Source: Algoriphagus locisalis (GTDB taxonomy: Bacteria; Bacteroidota; Bacteroidia; Cytophagales; Cyclobacteriaceae). From it: 38,964 nt of DNA. This document shows positions 23,169-31,441 of the stretch, in pieces. The notes under the pieces were generated by a model. That model made no database searches. It had not been told where the DNA came from and worked only from the letters and a program-made list of their open reading frames with translations. Both the position numbers and the translations under genes were made by a program. The stretch covers positions 1 to 38,964 of the forward strand of contig NZ_FPBF01000014.1 in assembly GCF_900116615.1 (NCBI RefSeq), written 5' to 3'. Every line of letters begins with the position of its first letter. The stretch's first letter is position 1.

Positions 23169-23879
23169 TTAAATCTTATCCATCCCCTTCCAAAACTTTA
23201 GGAAGTAGTATTTCAGCGGATTGCTGTATTTCAATTGCTTCCATGGTCTGCTCGCATGTGGTCTGTGCCACACTGGCGCATTCATCAGCACATAGTTTTT
23301 AAATCCAAGTTCAATTGACTTCTTGGAAATAAAGGTGTCATACCAATCTTTGGCCTCATCCAAGCCCATGAAATCGTAAACTTTCAAAAAATCTGTTGAG
23401 AAAAGTGTACAGCAGAAACTTAAACTTCTAGAGGTATCAATTACGGATTCCTTCACTCCTTTGAATTTTAAGTAAGGGAAATTTACCACTCCTTTTTCAT
23501 CAACTGTCACCGACCCGACAAGACCTGATTTAGAATTAGCTTTTTGAAAATCCAGCAAATCCCTGATCGTATTTTCCTTCACCACGACATCTGATTCTAT
23601 GACCAATAGTGGAAGATTAGCTTCATTTGCCATCTTCTGAGCCATTTGAAGTACCAGTTTGTAATTAGGAGAGGGATGATCAGTATGATCTTCCAAATGG
23701 ATCAGCTCATATCCTATGCTTGGTTGATTCTCATTTAATCCAGCTTTGGTCTCTGGAGTACTGAAGTCATTAAAAATAATATGCCTCACTTTCACCGTAG
23801 AACCAGCAATTGCTCTAGCTGTATCCAAAGTCGTTTCTAGAGAGTTTTTTACTGGGGTGATTACTATAACTTCAGCCAT
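23169..23879 (-). CDS. GT2-like glycosyltransferase (GT-A fold)
   Basis: A 236-residue protein with a GT-A-type N-terminus: AEVIVITPVKNSLETTLDTARAI, the IIFNDFSTPET loop and an acidic metal motif in LLVIESDVVVKENT (about 93-106). The C-terminal portion (WYDTFISKKSIELGFKNYVL, APVWHRPHASRPWKQLKYS) resembles glycosyltransferases acting on cell-surface glycans. It is more divergent than the GT2 at 21388, and the acceptor is unknown. It is convergent with the FkbM gene, 21 bp apart, with no terminator of its own between the stop codons. Together the three genes look like a small surface-glycan modification group. Confidence 0.75.
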   Translation of the reverse strand: MAEVIVITPVKNSLETTLDTARAIAGSTVKVRHIIFNDFSTPETKAGLNENQPSIGYELIHLEDHTDHPSPNYKLVLQMAQKMANEANLPLLVIESDVVVKENTIRDLLDFQKANSKSGLVGSVTVDEKGVVNFPYLKFKGVKESVIDTSRSLSFCCTLFSTDFLKVYDFMGLDEAKDWYDTFISKKSIELGFKNYVLMNAPVWHRPHASRPWKQLKYSNPLKYYFLKFWKGMDKI

Positions 23880-23917
23880 AAGGTAAATTTTCCCAAAAAT
23901 AAGCCTTTCTGGCTAGG

Positions 23918-23947
23918 CAAAAAATAACCCCGACAATTGCCGGGGTT
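23918..23947 (-). terminator. Rho-independent terminator
   Basis: Minus-strand AACCCCG (23947-23941) / CGGGGTT (23932-23926), then A and six T (23924-23919). It lies 167 bp downstream of the aminotransferase stop codon and 40 bp upstream of the GT2-like start, so it probably ends the aminotransferase transcript. Confidence 0.85.
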
Positions 23948-24030
23948 AAGTTTTAAGATTTGATGCTTCACTTTTACTTTCAAAAAAGCTTAAGCTCGTA
24001 GCAAGGACGATCAACTTTTCGATTGAGGCC

Positions 24031-24058
24031 ACTTCGGTCGCCCGTCTTCCGTCTTCGG
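24031..24058 (-). repeat. Heptamer array B (4 x 7 bp)
   Basis: Plus-strand units ACTTCGG, TCGCCCG, TCTTCCG, TCTTCGG in exact 7-bp register; on the minus strand these read CCGAAGA, CGGAAGA, CGGGCGA, CCGAAGT. It lies between the aminotransferase stop codon and its terminator, so it would be transcribed in that mRNA's 3' region. Same period and general form as arrays A, C and D. Confidence 0.65.
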
Positions 24059-24113
24059 TCAGCTCAGCAAAGAAAAGAGCAATTCTGGCATCGCAACCGA
24101 TAATCCGATAAAA

Positions 24114-25316
24114 TTAAGCTAGCTCGCCTAGCGCTTTTTTCATTCTGCCTAGCGCATCGACCAATTCCTCATCAGAGGCAGCATAAGAAAGTCTGATACA
24201 ATCCGGCGCTCCAAAAGCAGCTCCAGTCACAAGAGAAACATGTGCTTCAGCCAGAAGGTAAAGGCAAAGATCGTCTGCATCTTTCACGTCATGCCCTTTA
24301 GCAGACTTACCAAAGAAAGCAGTTACATCCGGGAAGAAATAAAATGCTCCTTCAGGAACGTGAGTTTTGATGCCTGGAATATCACGCAGTAAATCCAATA
24401 CCAAACCTCTTCTTCTCAGGTAAGCATTTGCCATTTCCGTAGTTGGTGTTTGATCACCGGCGATTCCTGCCAATGCAGCACGCTGAGCGATACCTGTACC
24501 TCCTGATGTGAATTGGCCTTGGATTTTCTCCACGGCCTTTGCCATCCAAACTGGAGCACAGATATAGCCTACTCTCCAGCCAGTCATTGCATATCCTTTG
24601 GAGAAACCGTTCACCGTGATCGTTCTGTCAAACATTCCTGGGAAAGATGCGATGCTATAGTTTCTACCTGCAAAGTTGATTTTCTCATAGATCTCATCTG
24701 CGATCACCATGATATTCTCATGCTTTTGAACTACTTCAGCAATTGCCTCTAGCTCTGTTTTACTGAATACAGACCCTGTAGGATTACAAGGAGAAGAATA
24801 GATAACACCTTTAGTCTTTGGAGTGATAACAGCTTCCAATTGAGCCGCAGTGGCTTTGAAGTTGTTTTCTAAAGTACCTTCGATCAATACAGGAACTCCG
24901 CCTGCCAATTTGATGATCTCGGCATAACTCACCCAGTATGGAGAGAAAATCACCACCTCATCGCCTTCATTGATCATGCACATAAATACATTGGCAATGG
25001 AATGCTTCGCACCAGTAGAAACAACTATATTTTCTGCTTTTGCCTCGGAGATTTCATTTTCTTCGCGAAGCTTCTTTGCGATAGCTTCTCTCAGATCCTG
25101 ATAACCCGCTACAGGAGGATATGAAAAGTACTTTCCTTCGTCGATTGCATCTTTTGCAGCCTCTTGGATATGCTTTGGTGTCTTGAAGTCAGGCTCACCT
25201 AAACTAAGGCTGATGATGTCAACCCCTTGTGATTTCAGCTCTCTTGCTTTTTTTGCCATCGCAAGAGTGGCTGATTCCTCCATATTGATTATCCGGTCTG
25301 ATAAAATAGAATTCAT
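24114..25316 (-). CDS. Class I pyridoxal-phosphate aminotransferase (aspartate aminotransferase type)
   Basis: A 400-residue fold-type I aminotransferase of the 1-beta subgroup of aspartate aminotransferases. The PLP-binding Lys240 is in NGFSKGYAMTGWRVGY, with Asn178 (CNPTG), Asp207 and Tyr210 (ADEIYEK) contacting the cofactor. The N-terminal SLSLGEPDFKTP is typical. Family members move the amino group between aspartate and 2-oxoglutarate; some also take aromatic amino acids or prephenate, which sequence alone does not separate here. Start MNSIL is supported by a -7 promoter element 28 bp upstream. It is divergent from the MORN-like gene across a short two-promoter gap, and is followed by heptamer array B and a terminator. 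Confidence 0.94.
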   Translation of the reverse strand: MNSILSDRIINMEESATLAMAKKARELKSQGVDIISLSLGEPDFKTPKHIQEAAKDAIDEGKYFSYPPVAGYQDLREAIAKKLREENEISEAKAENIVVSTGAKHSIANVFMCMINEGDEVVIFSPYWVSYAEIIKLAGGVPVLIEGTLENNFKATAAQLEAVITPKTKGVIYSSPCNPTGSVFSKTELEAIAEVVQKHENIMVIADEIYEKINFAGRNYSIASFPGMFDRTITVNGFSKGYAMTGWRVGYICAPVWMAKAVEKIQGQFTSGGTGIAQRAALAGIAGDQTPTTEMANAYLRRRGLVLDLLRDIPGIKTHVPEGAFYFFPDVTAFFGKSAKGHDVKDADDLCLYLLAEAHVSLVTGAAFGAPDCIRLSYAASDEELVDALGRMKKALGELA

Positions 25317-25344
25317 TGTTTGAGAGATTTTTTTACAAATTCCA

Positions 25345-25352
25345 CAAAAGTA
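25345..25352 (-). promoter_or_regulatory. Promoter -7 element of the aminotransferase gene
   Basis: Minus-strand TACTTTTG, an exact TAnnTTTG match, identical to the one before the M1 peptidase at 16048. It gives a leader of about 20 bases. Confidence 0.55.
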
Positions 25353-25403
25353 AAGAGAAGATTATAAAATCTAAACAATCGGTGGCTTTTGATCTCGAAA
25401 TGT

Positions 25404-25411
25404 TATTTTTG
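25404..25411 (+). promoter_or_regulatory. Promoter -7 element of the MORN-like gene
   Basis: TATTTTTG, an exact TAnnTTTG match, 38 bp before ATG 25450. A TTTG at 25388-25391 is closer than the expected 19-base spacing. Confidence 0.5.
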
Positions 25412-25449
25412 GATAAAATACACCGAAGTAAATTGCGTTTTTATTAAAT

Positions 25450-26301
25450 ATGAATCGATTTTATATCAGTTTTCTGTTTTTCCTTCTTCTGAGTCGTGTT
25501 TCTTTTGCGCAAAGTGAAGAATCTGAAACCAAATCAGATCCTGATTCAAGCGGTGTGGTAAATTCTAGATTGCTCCCCACTACCATGCCTTTGTTACTTT
25601 TTGATGACTCCAAGGAGAAGGAAGAAAAGAAGGAGAAAAAGAAGAAAGCTCGGAAAAACGAATGGTTTGGGATAAAAACGAAGAAAGGATATACCAGGCA
25701 GGAAATACGTGGACAGCAGATTTTTGAACACTTTAATTATACTGACGCTACACGCAAACCTGATCCTTATATTCGCGACGTTTATTGGTTTGACACGCAA
25801 GATCGAAGTATCAAAACCAAAGATTATGAAGTTGGAAAAGGATATCTACTGCACGGCCCCTACGAGCGGGTGATTAATGAGGAAGTGGTAGAAAGTGGCA
25901 TGTTTTATTACGGCACAAAGCATAAAACCTGGATGCTCTTTGATTCAGAGAATGTGCTACAAGATAAAAACCACTTCGAAGCAGGATGGCCTAGGGAATC
26001 ACGAACTCGGTACTTTGATCAATCCTCAAAGACTATTCAGGAAATAATCCCTGTGCAGTACGGTTTGGAGGAAGGTAACTACTTCTACTTCTATGAGGAC
26101 AAGCAAGTAGCTGTAACCGGTGAATATCAATACGGCGAAAAAGTCGGTCTATGGACCGAATACTGGGACTATAACAATACAAAAGCTGTCAGAAAACGGG
26201 AAATCCAGTATCAGGAAACGGCTTATACAAAAAATTTCCGCCCTTACATTCGTGCTGAATGGGATAAGGACGGAAATCTGGTCTATCGAAAAGACAATTA
26301 A
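25450..26301 (+). CDS. Exported MORN-repeat-like protein, function unknown
   Basis: A 283-residue secreted protein. Signal peptide at 1-20 (LLLSRVSFA, then Q). A charged low-complexity stretch (KEKEEKKEKKKKARK, 55-69) follows. From residue 110 on, spaced GxY/GxW segments (KGYLLHGPYERV, SGMFYYGTKHKTWMLF, EGNYFYFYEDKQ, TGEYQYGEKVGLWTEYW) resemble MORN / YwqK-type repeats found in many Bacteroidota envelope proteins. No catalytic motif is seen. Its stop codon lies 3 bp from the stop of the convergent SYLF gene, with no terminator between them. Confidence 0.75.
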   Translation: MNRFYISFLFFLLLSRVSFAQSEESETKSDPDSSGVVNSRLLPTTMPLLLFDDSKEKEEKKEKKKKARKNEWFGIKTKKGYTRQEIRGQQIFEHFNYTDATRKPDPYIRDVYWFDTQDRSIKTKDYEVGKGYLLHGPYERVINEEVVESGMFYYGTKHKTWMLFDSENVLQDKNHFEAGWPRESRTRYFDQSSKTIQEIIPVQYGLEEGNYFYFYEDKQVAVTGEYQYGEKVGLWTEYWDYNNTKAVRKREIQYQETAYTKNFRPYIRAEWDKDGNLVYRKDN

Positions 26302-26304
26302 TTA

Positions 26305-26832
26305 TTAGTCTTCTCTGAATTTGAATTGCTGACCTCCTACCGAGGCCTCGTACATTAATCCACCTTTGGTTCGGGTAAATACTGCAACGCCATCCACATA
26401 TTTTGCATTCAAGGAAGCGCCGGAAGCAGCTGCTACTGCAGAAACCTGGGCAGACATTTCCACTTTACTCGTTTTGAATCGATCAAAGGCCTCCTGATCT
26501 TCGAAAAATACGACTTCAGAATACGCTTGACCACCTGCTTGAAAACCTATGGTAACCTGAGTCATTTTTGCGTAGCCGATTTTACTACCGCCTTGATAGG
26601 CAACTCCGTTTCCAGCAGCTCCACCGATTCCCAAACCACCTTTTCCTACATTGGGCAAAATAATATAGCCATAAGAAGAGTCGAATAATTCCTGCATACT
26701 CGGGTCATCTTCGAGAAAAGCTGCTTTTGCATCTTGACTGTCTGACTCAATTTGCTTGTCTTTACTTTCACTCTGTGCAAAACCTATTAAAGCTATCAAA
26801 GCAAAAAAGAAGGTGAATGTCAATTTTTTCAT
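26305..26832 (-). CDS. SYLF-domain lipid-binding protein (Ysc84-like)
   Basis: A 175-residue exported protein. Signal peptide 1-19 (TFTFFFALIALIGFA, then Q). The rest is a SYLF/Ysc84 domain: SSYGYIILPNVGKGGLGIGG, KMTQVTIGFQAGGQAYSEVVFF, and the C-terminal GVAVFTRTKGGLMYEAS. SYLF domains bind phosphoinositides in eukaryotes; bacterial members are periplasmic or outer-membrane proteins of unknown role. It is 30 bp downstream of the YraN gene on the same strand, so probably co-transcribed. Confidence 0.88.
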   Translation of the reverse strand: MKKLTFTFFFALIALIGFAQSESKDKQIESDSQDAKAAFLEDDPSMQELFDSSYGYIILPNVGKGGLGIGGAAGNGVAYQGGSKIGYAKMTQVTIGFQAGGQAYSEVVFFEDQEAFDRFKTSKVEMSAQVSAVAAASGASLNAKYVDGVAVFTRTKGGLMYEASVGGQQFKFRED

Positions 26833-26862
26833 ACAGTTAAGAATAATTAGTTGGTTTGGTGA

Positions 26863-27219
26863 TTAATAGAAAGCATCTTCAAAATGCCTGAAATTGATTT
26901 TCCCTGTTCGATCCTTATAAACGCCTATGATGTCAAAACGGATATCGTTGTGCCAGTCCTTTTCATAAATATAATGGTCAGCCGCTTTGATCAACAGTTT
27001 GCGCTTAGTAGCATCGACGAACTCCTCTGCAAAACCGAAGCCAGTCCCGGATCTAAACTTGACTTCAACAAAAATTAACAACCCACGGTGCTTTAAAATC
27101 AAATCGATCTCGGCATGTCCATGACGGTAATTTGTATCAAGCAATTCGTATCCTTTTCCTACTAACCAATCTGCAGCGAGTTGCTCTGCGAGTTTTCCTG
27201 AATCGTTGTGCTCAGCCAT
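26863..27219 (-). CDS. YraN family (UPF0102) endonuclease-fold protein
   Basis: A 118-residue YraN/UPF0102 protein with a restriction-endonuclease-like fold. The core reads GYELLDTNYRHGHAEIDLIL...LIFVEVKFRSG, where Glu-Asp and Glu-x-Lys (E38/D40 and EVK region) form the PD-(D/E)xK-type site. The cellular role is not established. It usually sits near rnhB in other phyla; here it is followed by the SYLF gene and is divergent from lipB. Confidence 0.9.
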   Translation of the reverse strand: MAEHNDSGKLAEQLAADWLVGKGYELLDTNYRHGHAEIDLILKHRGLLIFVEVKFRSGTGFGFAEEFVDATKRKLLIKAADHYIYEKDWHNDIRFDIIGVYKDRTGKINFRHFEDAFY

Positions 27220-27233
27220 CTTGGATATTTGTT

Positions 27234-27241
27234 TAATTTTG
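27234..27241 (+). promoter_or_regulatory. Promoter -7 element of the lipB operon
   Basis: TAATTTTG, an exact TAnnTTTG match, 62 bp before the lipB ATG. No clear -33 element at the expected distance. Confidence 0.4.
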
Positions 27242-27303
27242 AAAAATCAATGAACGAACCCGATTTGAGTTCAGTTGAAAAGTAAATCCTTCGGGACCAT
27301 TCG

Positions 27304-28029
27304 ATGAATGAAATTATCAATAAAAAAGTAGAATTCCGAGATCTTGGGCAGGTTGATTATCAGCAGGCTTGGGATTATCAGGAGCAGTTATTTGCGGAAA
27401 CTGTCGCTTTGAAAATAAAAAACCGCCCTTTGGCTCCAGCCGACCAAGTTCCAAGTAACAATTACATGCTATTTGTCGAGCATCCTCATGTTTATACCTT
27501 GGGTAAAAGTGGGAAGGAAGAAAACCTGCTTTTGGATGAAAACGGTCTCAAAACGCACCAAGCCCAGTATTACAAAATCAATCGTGGCGGAGATATCACC
27601 TATCACGGCCCCGGCCAGCTCGTAGGTTACCCAATTTTAGATCTTGACAATTTCTTCACGGATATTCATAAGTACCTGAGATTTCTGGAAGAAGCGATCA
27701 TTTTGACGTTGGCTGATTATGGAGTACCAGCAGGAAGGATCGATGGATTAACTGGCGTTTGGATAGATCATTTGGAACAAAAAAATCCTAGGAAAATCTG
27801 TGCAATGGGTGTGAAATCAAGCCGCTGGGTCACCATGCATGGTTTTGCGTTCAATGTAAACACCGATATCAGCTATTTTGGACACATCATCCCCTGCGGC
27901 ATCGATGATAAAGAAGTCACCTCACTTCATCTGGAACTAGGTAGAGCTGTGGATATTCAGGAAGTCAAAGCTCGGGTAAAGCAGCATTTGGTCAACCTAT
28001 TTGAAATGGAGCGTATAGAAGCAATATGA
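27304..28029 (+). CDS. lipB: Lipoyl(octanoyl) transferase
   Basis: A 241-residue LipB, transferring octanoyl from acyl carrier protein to lipoyl domains of 2-oxoacid dehydrogenases and GcvH, the first step of lipoate synthesis. The signature RGGDITYHGPGQLVGYP (94-110) is intact, and the catalytic pair is Lys171 (MGVKSSRW) and Cys198 (HIIPCGI). Cytoplasmic. It opens a plus-strand run of six genes; its TGA overlaps the next ATG (ATGA, 28026-28029). lipA is not in the window. Confidence 0.96.
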   Translation: MNEIINKKVEFRDLGQVDYQQAWDYQEQLFAETVALKIKNRPLAPADQVPSNNYMLFVEHPHVYTLGKSGKEENLLLDENGLKTHQAQYYKINRGGDITYHGPGQLVGYPILDLDNFFTDIHKYLRFLEEAIILTLADYGVPAGRIDGLTGVWIDHLEQKNPRKICAMGVKSSRWVTMHGFAFNVNTDISYFGHIIPCGIDDKEVTSLHLELGRAVDIQEVKARVKQHLVNLFEMERIEAI

Positions 28030-28427
28030 AGAAAGACATAGATTTCAGTCCAGTGACTGGAGTAAAACTAGCGATAGCAAAAGAAGAAACCGCAGCAGGT
28101 ACAGAATGGGCAGTTTACATCATCAATTTAAATTTGATAGAGTTAAAAAATGTGATGATCACTTCCAAGGGCTATGGTGAGATAAATGGAGAATTAAAGA
28201 AAACTTCCACTCTTCGCCACATGATCGATGAGCTAGGAGAGCAGGCGGTGGCTAAAGTTGAGGCAATTGATCCGGCGGTATTTGCTTTGAACAATGAGTT
28301 TTGGGTGAGTTACTATATTTTGGATCAGATTTTTGATAAAAAGTTTATCTTTACTTCAGGCAGTTTTGACACTGGATTCATCAAGATGATTCCCGAAATT
28401 GGCCTAGAAGGAGTTCTCCACGCATAA
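28026..28427 (+). CDS. Conserved protein of unknown function coupled to lipB
   Basis: A 133-residue cytoplasmic-looking protein, not recognised. It has alternating strands and helices (GTEWAVYIINLNLIELKNVMITSKGYG, ALNNEFWVSYYILDQIFDKKFIFTSGSF), no cysteines, and no signal peptide or membrane span. The single beta-rich domain has no visible catalytic motif. The 4-base overlap with lipB implies translational coupling, and the exonuclease gene starts 9 bp after it. A role linked to lipoylation or simply operon hitch-hiking are both possible. Confidence 0.8.
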   Translation: MKKDIDFSPVTGVKLAIAKEETAAGTEWAVYIINLNLIELKNVMITSKGYGEINGELKKTSTLRHMIDELGEQAVAKVEAIDPAVFALNNEFWVSYYILDQIFDKKFIFTSGSFDTGFIKMIPEIGLEGVLHA

Positions 28428-28436
28428 TGACGGATT

Positions 28437-29186
28437 ATGGCAGATTTTTTTGATCAACTGAATGACATCCTGTTTCTAGATATAGAAACAGCTTCATTGA
28501 CTGAAAATTTTGAAGAACTGCCAGAGCGTATTCAAGATGAATGGCTGAAGAAAGAACGGCTAATTCAATCGCCAGAACATCTTCATGATCCAGGTGCTTT
28601 ATATTTTGACCGAGCGGGAATTCACGCTGAGTTTGGGCAGGTAGTCTGTGTAGGCGTCGGCTATTTTCAATGGAAAAAGAAAGACAAAAAACTGGCGTTC
28701 AGATCAAAATGTTATGCCCATGAAGATGAACGGGAACTTCTTTTGGAATTTAAAGCTTTGTTAGAGAAGAAAAAATGGATTCTTTGCGCTCACAACGGTA
28801 AGGAATTTGATTTTCCATACCTCTGTCGTAGGATGCTCATTAATGGAGTATCTTTGCCGGAGCCTTTACAGATCTCCGGGAAAAAGCCCTGGGAAGTTCG
28901 CCATCTCGATACGATGGAGCTTTGGAAGTTTGGAGACTATAAACATTACACCCGCTTGGAGCTTTTGGCTTCAGTTTTTGGAATTCCATCTTCAAAAGAT
29001 GATCTTGACGGAAGTCAGGTCAACACCACTTTTCATCTGGAAAAAGACGTAGAAAAAATCAAAAAATACTGCCTGAGAGATGTGGAAGTCACAGCTCGAG
29101 TATATATGGCTATGCATCCGCAGTCGGATGACTTAGAAATAGAAATCATCCATTTAGAAGATTCAAAAAAAGATCATAAAGATTAA
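28437..29186 (+). CDS. DEDDy 3'-5' exonuclease-like protein (RNase H fold)
   Basis: A 249-residue nuclease. Exo I is LFLDIETAS (Asp15, Glu17), Exo II is AHNGKEFDFPYLCRR and Exo III is YCLRDVEVTARVY (Tyr and Asp four residues apart), so the DEDDy set is complete. This matches the stand-alone PolB-like 3'-5' exonuclease family common in Bacteroidota. It probably degrades DNA or RNA 3' ends; the substrate is not known. It is followed 53 bp later by rnr, placing two 3'-5' exonucleases side by side. Confidence 0.88.
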   Translation: MADFFDQLNDILFLDIETASLTENFEELPERIQDEWLKKERLIQSPEHLHDPGALYFDRAGIHAEFGQVVCVGVGYFQWKKKDKKLAFRSKCYAHEDERELLLEFKALLEKKKWILCAHNGKEFDFPYLCRRMLINGVSLPEPLQISGKKPWEVRHLDTMELWKFGDYKHYTRLELLASVFGIPSSKDDLDGSQVNTTFHLEKDVEKIKKYCLRDVEVTARVYMAMHPQSDDLEIEIIHLEDSKKDHKD

Positions 29187-29239
29187 TGGGCGCAGGGACA
29201 TAAATCTTTTTACCTTAACCCTAATCAACAACCCAAATC

Positions 29240-31441
29240 ATGGGAAGAAAACAACACAGAAAAAACAACAGCAAAAATCAAGGAGGGAAACAAACAGACG
29301 CAGCCAGCTTGGCCCGCAGCATCCTTCAATTTTTAGATGCTCACTATGGAGAAGAATTCAACTCCAAGCAAATCATAAAGAAACTCGAAATCAGAGACGC
29401 CATTACAAAAGGGGGCGTAGAACCTGTACTAAGCAAATTAGTAGAAGCGGGTTCGGTTTCTAGAAATCCAAGAAATTATTACTCATCTACACAAGACCCT
29501 GAATTTATAGAGGGAATTGTGGACTTTGTAAATCCAAGATTTGCATTCATCGTACCACTCGATCCTGAGAAGGTCGATGGGGACATTTTAGTCAAAGAAG
29601 CTGACATGAAGCAAGCGCTGGATGGTGACAAAGTCCGCGTGATGGTCTATCCTCTCAAAGGAAAAACCGGTCGGGTTGAAGGCAAAGTGCTGGAAGTCGT
29701 GGAAAGAAGCCGGGACGAATTCGTGGGCAGAGTGGAAATATCACCACGATTCGCCTTTGTCGTTCCTGATTTCAAGAAAATGCACAAGGACATCTTTGTG
29801 CATAGAGGTGAACTCAACGGTGCACAGCACGGAGAAAAAGTAGTAGTAAAACTCACCGAATGGAGAGAAGGCGATAAAAACCCAACCGGACAAGTGACAC
29901 GTGTACTTGGCAAAGCCGGTGAACATGAAGTAGAAATTCACTCCATCATGGCCGAATTTGGTTTACCATTTGAGTATCCTGAGGAGCCAGAAAAAGAAGC
30001 TGAGGCTATCTCTGAAAAGATTACTGCCAAGGAGATCAAGAAAAGAAAAGATTTCAGAGATGTATTGACTTTCACGATTGACCCTGCAGATGCAAAGGAT
30101 TTTGATGATGCGATTTCGTACAGAAAGTTAGAAAATGGCAATCACGAAATCGGAGTGCACATCGCCGATGTGACTCATTATGTGCAGCCAAAGACAGCGT
30201 TGGAAAAAGAAGCTTACAATAGAGCCACTTCTGTCTACCTAGTAGATAGGACCATCCCTATGCTTCCGGAGCGATTGAGTAATGGACTTTGCTCACTTCG
30301 TCCACATGAAGACAAATTAACTTTTGCCTGTGTATTCGAAGTGGATGACGAGGCAAATGTGAAGAAACATTGGATTGGAAGGACAGTTATACACTCGGAT
30401 AGAAGATATGCCTACGAAGATGCGCAGGAGAATATAGATACTCAGTCAGGCGATTACTTTGAGGAACTAACTCTGCTTAACGTGATGGCAAAAAAGATCC
30501 GCCAACGAAGATTTAAACATGGAGCTGTCAACTTTGAAACGGTAGAAGTAAAATTCAAGCTGGATGAAAAAGGCACACCACTTGGTCTGATGATTAAGGA
30601 GCGAAAGGACATTCATAAGCTCATAGAGGAATTCATGCTTCTTGCAAACAAGTATGTAGCAGAATTCATTTTCAATAAGAATAAAGGAAAAGATACTTTT
30701 GTCTATCGTACACACGATTCTCCGGATATGGAGCGATTGGATACATTCTCCGGCTTTGCGAAGCGATTTGGCCATGAGTTCGAGATAGCAGACGAAAAAA
30801 CTATATCCAAAGCACTGAACAAGCTGATGGAAGATATTCAGGGTAAGCCTGAGCAAAACGTGCTTGAACAACTTGCAATTAGAAGTATGGCAAAAGCCAA
30901 ATACACCACTGAGCCAAAAGGACACTTTGGGTTGGCATTCGCTCACTACTCCCACTTCACCTCTCCTATCCGTCGTTATCCTGATATGATGGTACACAGG
31001 CTACTGGAACTATATCTTGAAAATGGTAAGTCTCCAGACGCTGAAGCTTGGGAACAAAAATGTGTGCATTCCTCAGAGCGTGAAAAACGTGCAGCAGATG
31101 CCGAAAGAGCCTCAATCAAATACAAGCAAGTAGAGTTCATGTCTCTTGCCGAAGACAAAGATTATGAGGGAATTGTAGCAGGCGTGACCGAATGGGGAGT
31201 GTTTGTAGAGATCACCGAAACCAAGTGTGAAGGCATGATTCGAGTGCAGGACATGGATGATGATTACTACGATTTCGATCAGAAAAACATGCGTTTGATT
31301 GGCTCGAAAACAAAAAAAATGATCACTTTGGGCGACAAAGTGAAGGTCAGAGTAGTTAATACAGATATTGACCGTAGAACGATAGATTTGGAATTTGCCG
31401 ATAATGACAAGAAAAAACCACGCGCACGAGTTATTAGGTAA
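29240..31441 (+). CDS. rnr: Ribonuclease R
   Basis: A 733-residue processive 3'-5' exoribonuclease of the RNB family. Order: basic N-terminal tail (MGRKQHRKNN), winged-helix-like domain (22-80), two cold-shock domains (about 88-230, with repeated RFAFIVP and RFAFVVP RNA-binding motifs), the RNB domain with the catalytic acid cluster DPADAKDFDDA (281-291; Asp281, Asp287, Asp289, Asp290), and a C-terminal S1 domain (about 645-725). It degrades structured RNA and takes part in rRNA quality control. The last 38 bases overlap the prenyl synthase gene in another frame. Confidence 0.96.
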   Translation: MGRKQHRKNNSKNQGGKQTDAASLARSILQFLDAHYGEEFNSKQIIKKLEIRDAITKGGVEPVLSKLVEAGSVSRNPRNYYSSTQDPEFIEGIVDFVNPRFAFIVPLDPEKVDGDILVKEADMKQALDGDKVRVMVYPLKGKTGRVEGKVLEVVERSRDEFVGRVEISPRFAFVVPDFKKMHKDIFVHRGELNGAQHGEKVVVKLTEWREGDKNPTGQVTRVLGKAGEHEVEIHSIMAEFGLPFEYPEEPEKEAEAISEKITAKEIKKRKDFRDVLTFTIDPADAKDFDDAISYRKLENGNHEIGVHIADVTHYVQPKTALEKEAYNRATSVYLVDRTIPMLPERLSNGLCSLRPHEDKLTFACVFEVDDEANVKKHWIGRTVIHSDRRYAYEDAQENIDTQSGDYFEELTLLNVMAKKIRQRRFKHGAVNFETVEVKFKLDEKGTPLGLMIKERKDIHKLIEEFMLLANKYVAEFIFNKNKGKDTFVYRTHDSPDMERLDTFSGFAKRFGHEFEIADEKTISKALNKLMEDIQGKPEQNVLEQLAIRSMAKAKYTTEPKGHFGLAFAHYSHFTSPIRRYPDMMVHRLLELYLENGKSPDAEAWEQKCVHSSEREKRAADAERASIKYKQVEFMSLAEDKDYEGIVAGVTEWGVFVEITETKCEGMIRVQDMDDDYYDFDQKNMRLIGSKTKKMITLGDKVKVRVVNTDIDRRTIDLEFADNDKKKPRARVIR

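Noticed and set aside
30467..30997. 176-residue minus-strand frame inside rnr
   Set aside because: Lies wholly opposite the RNB domain of rnr; Cys/His/Phe-rich composition typical of antisense shadows.
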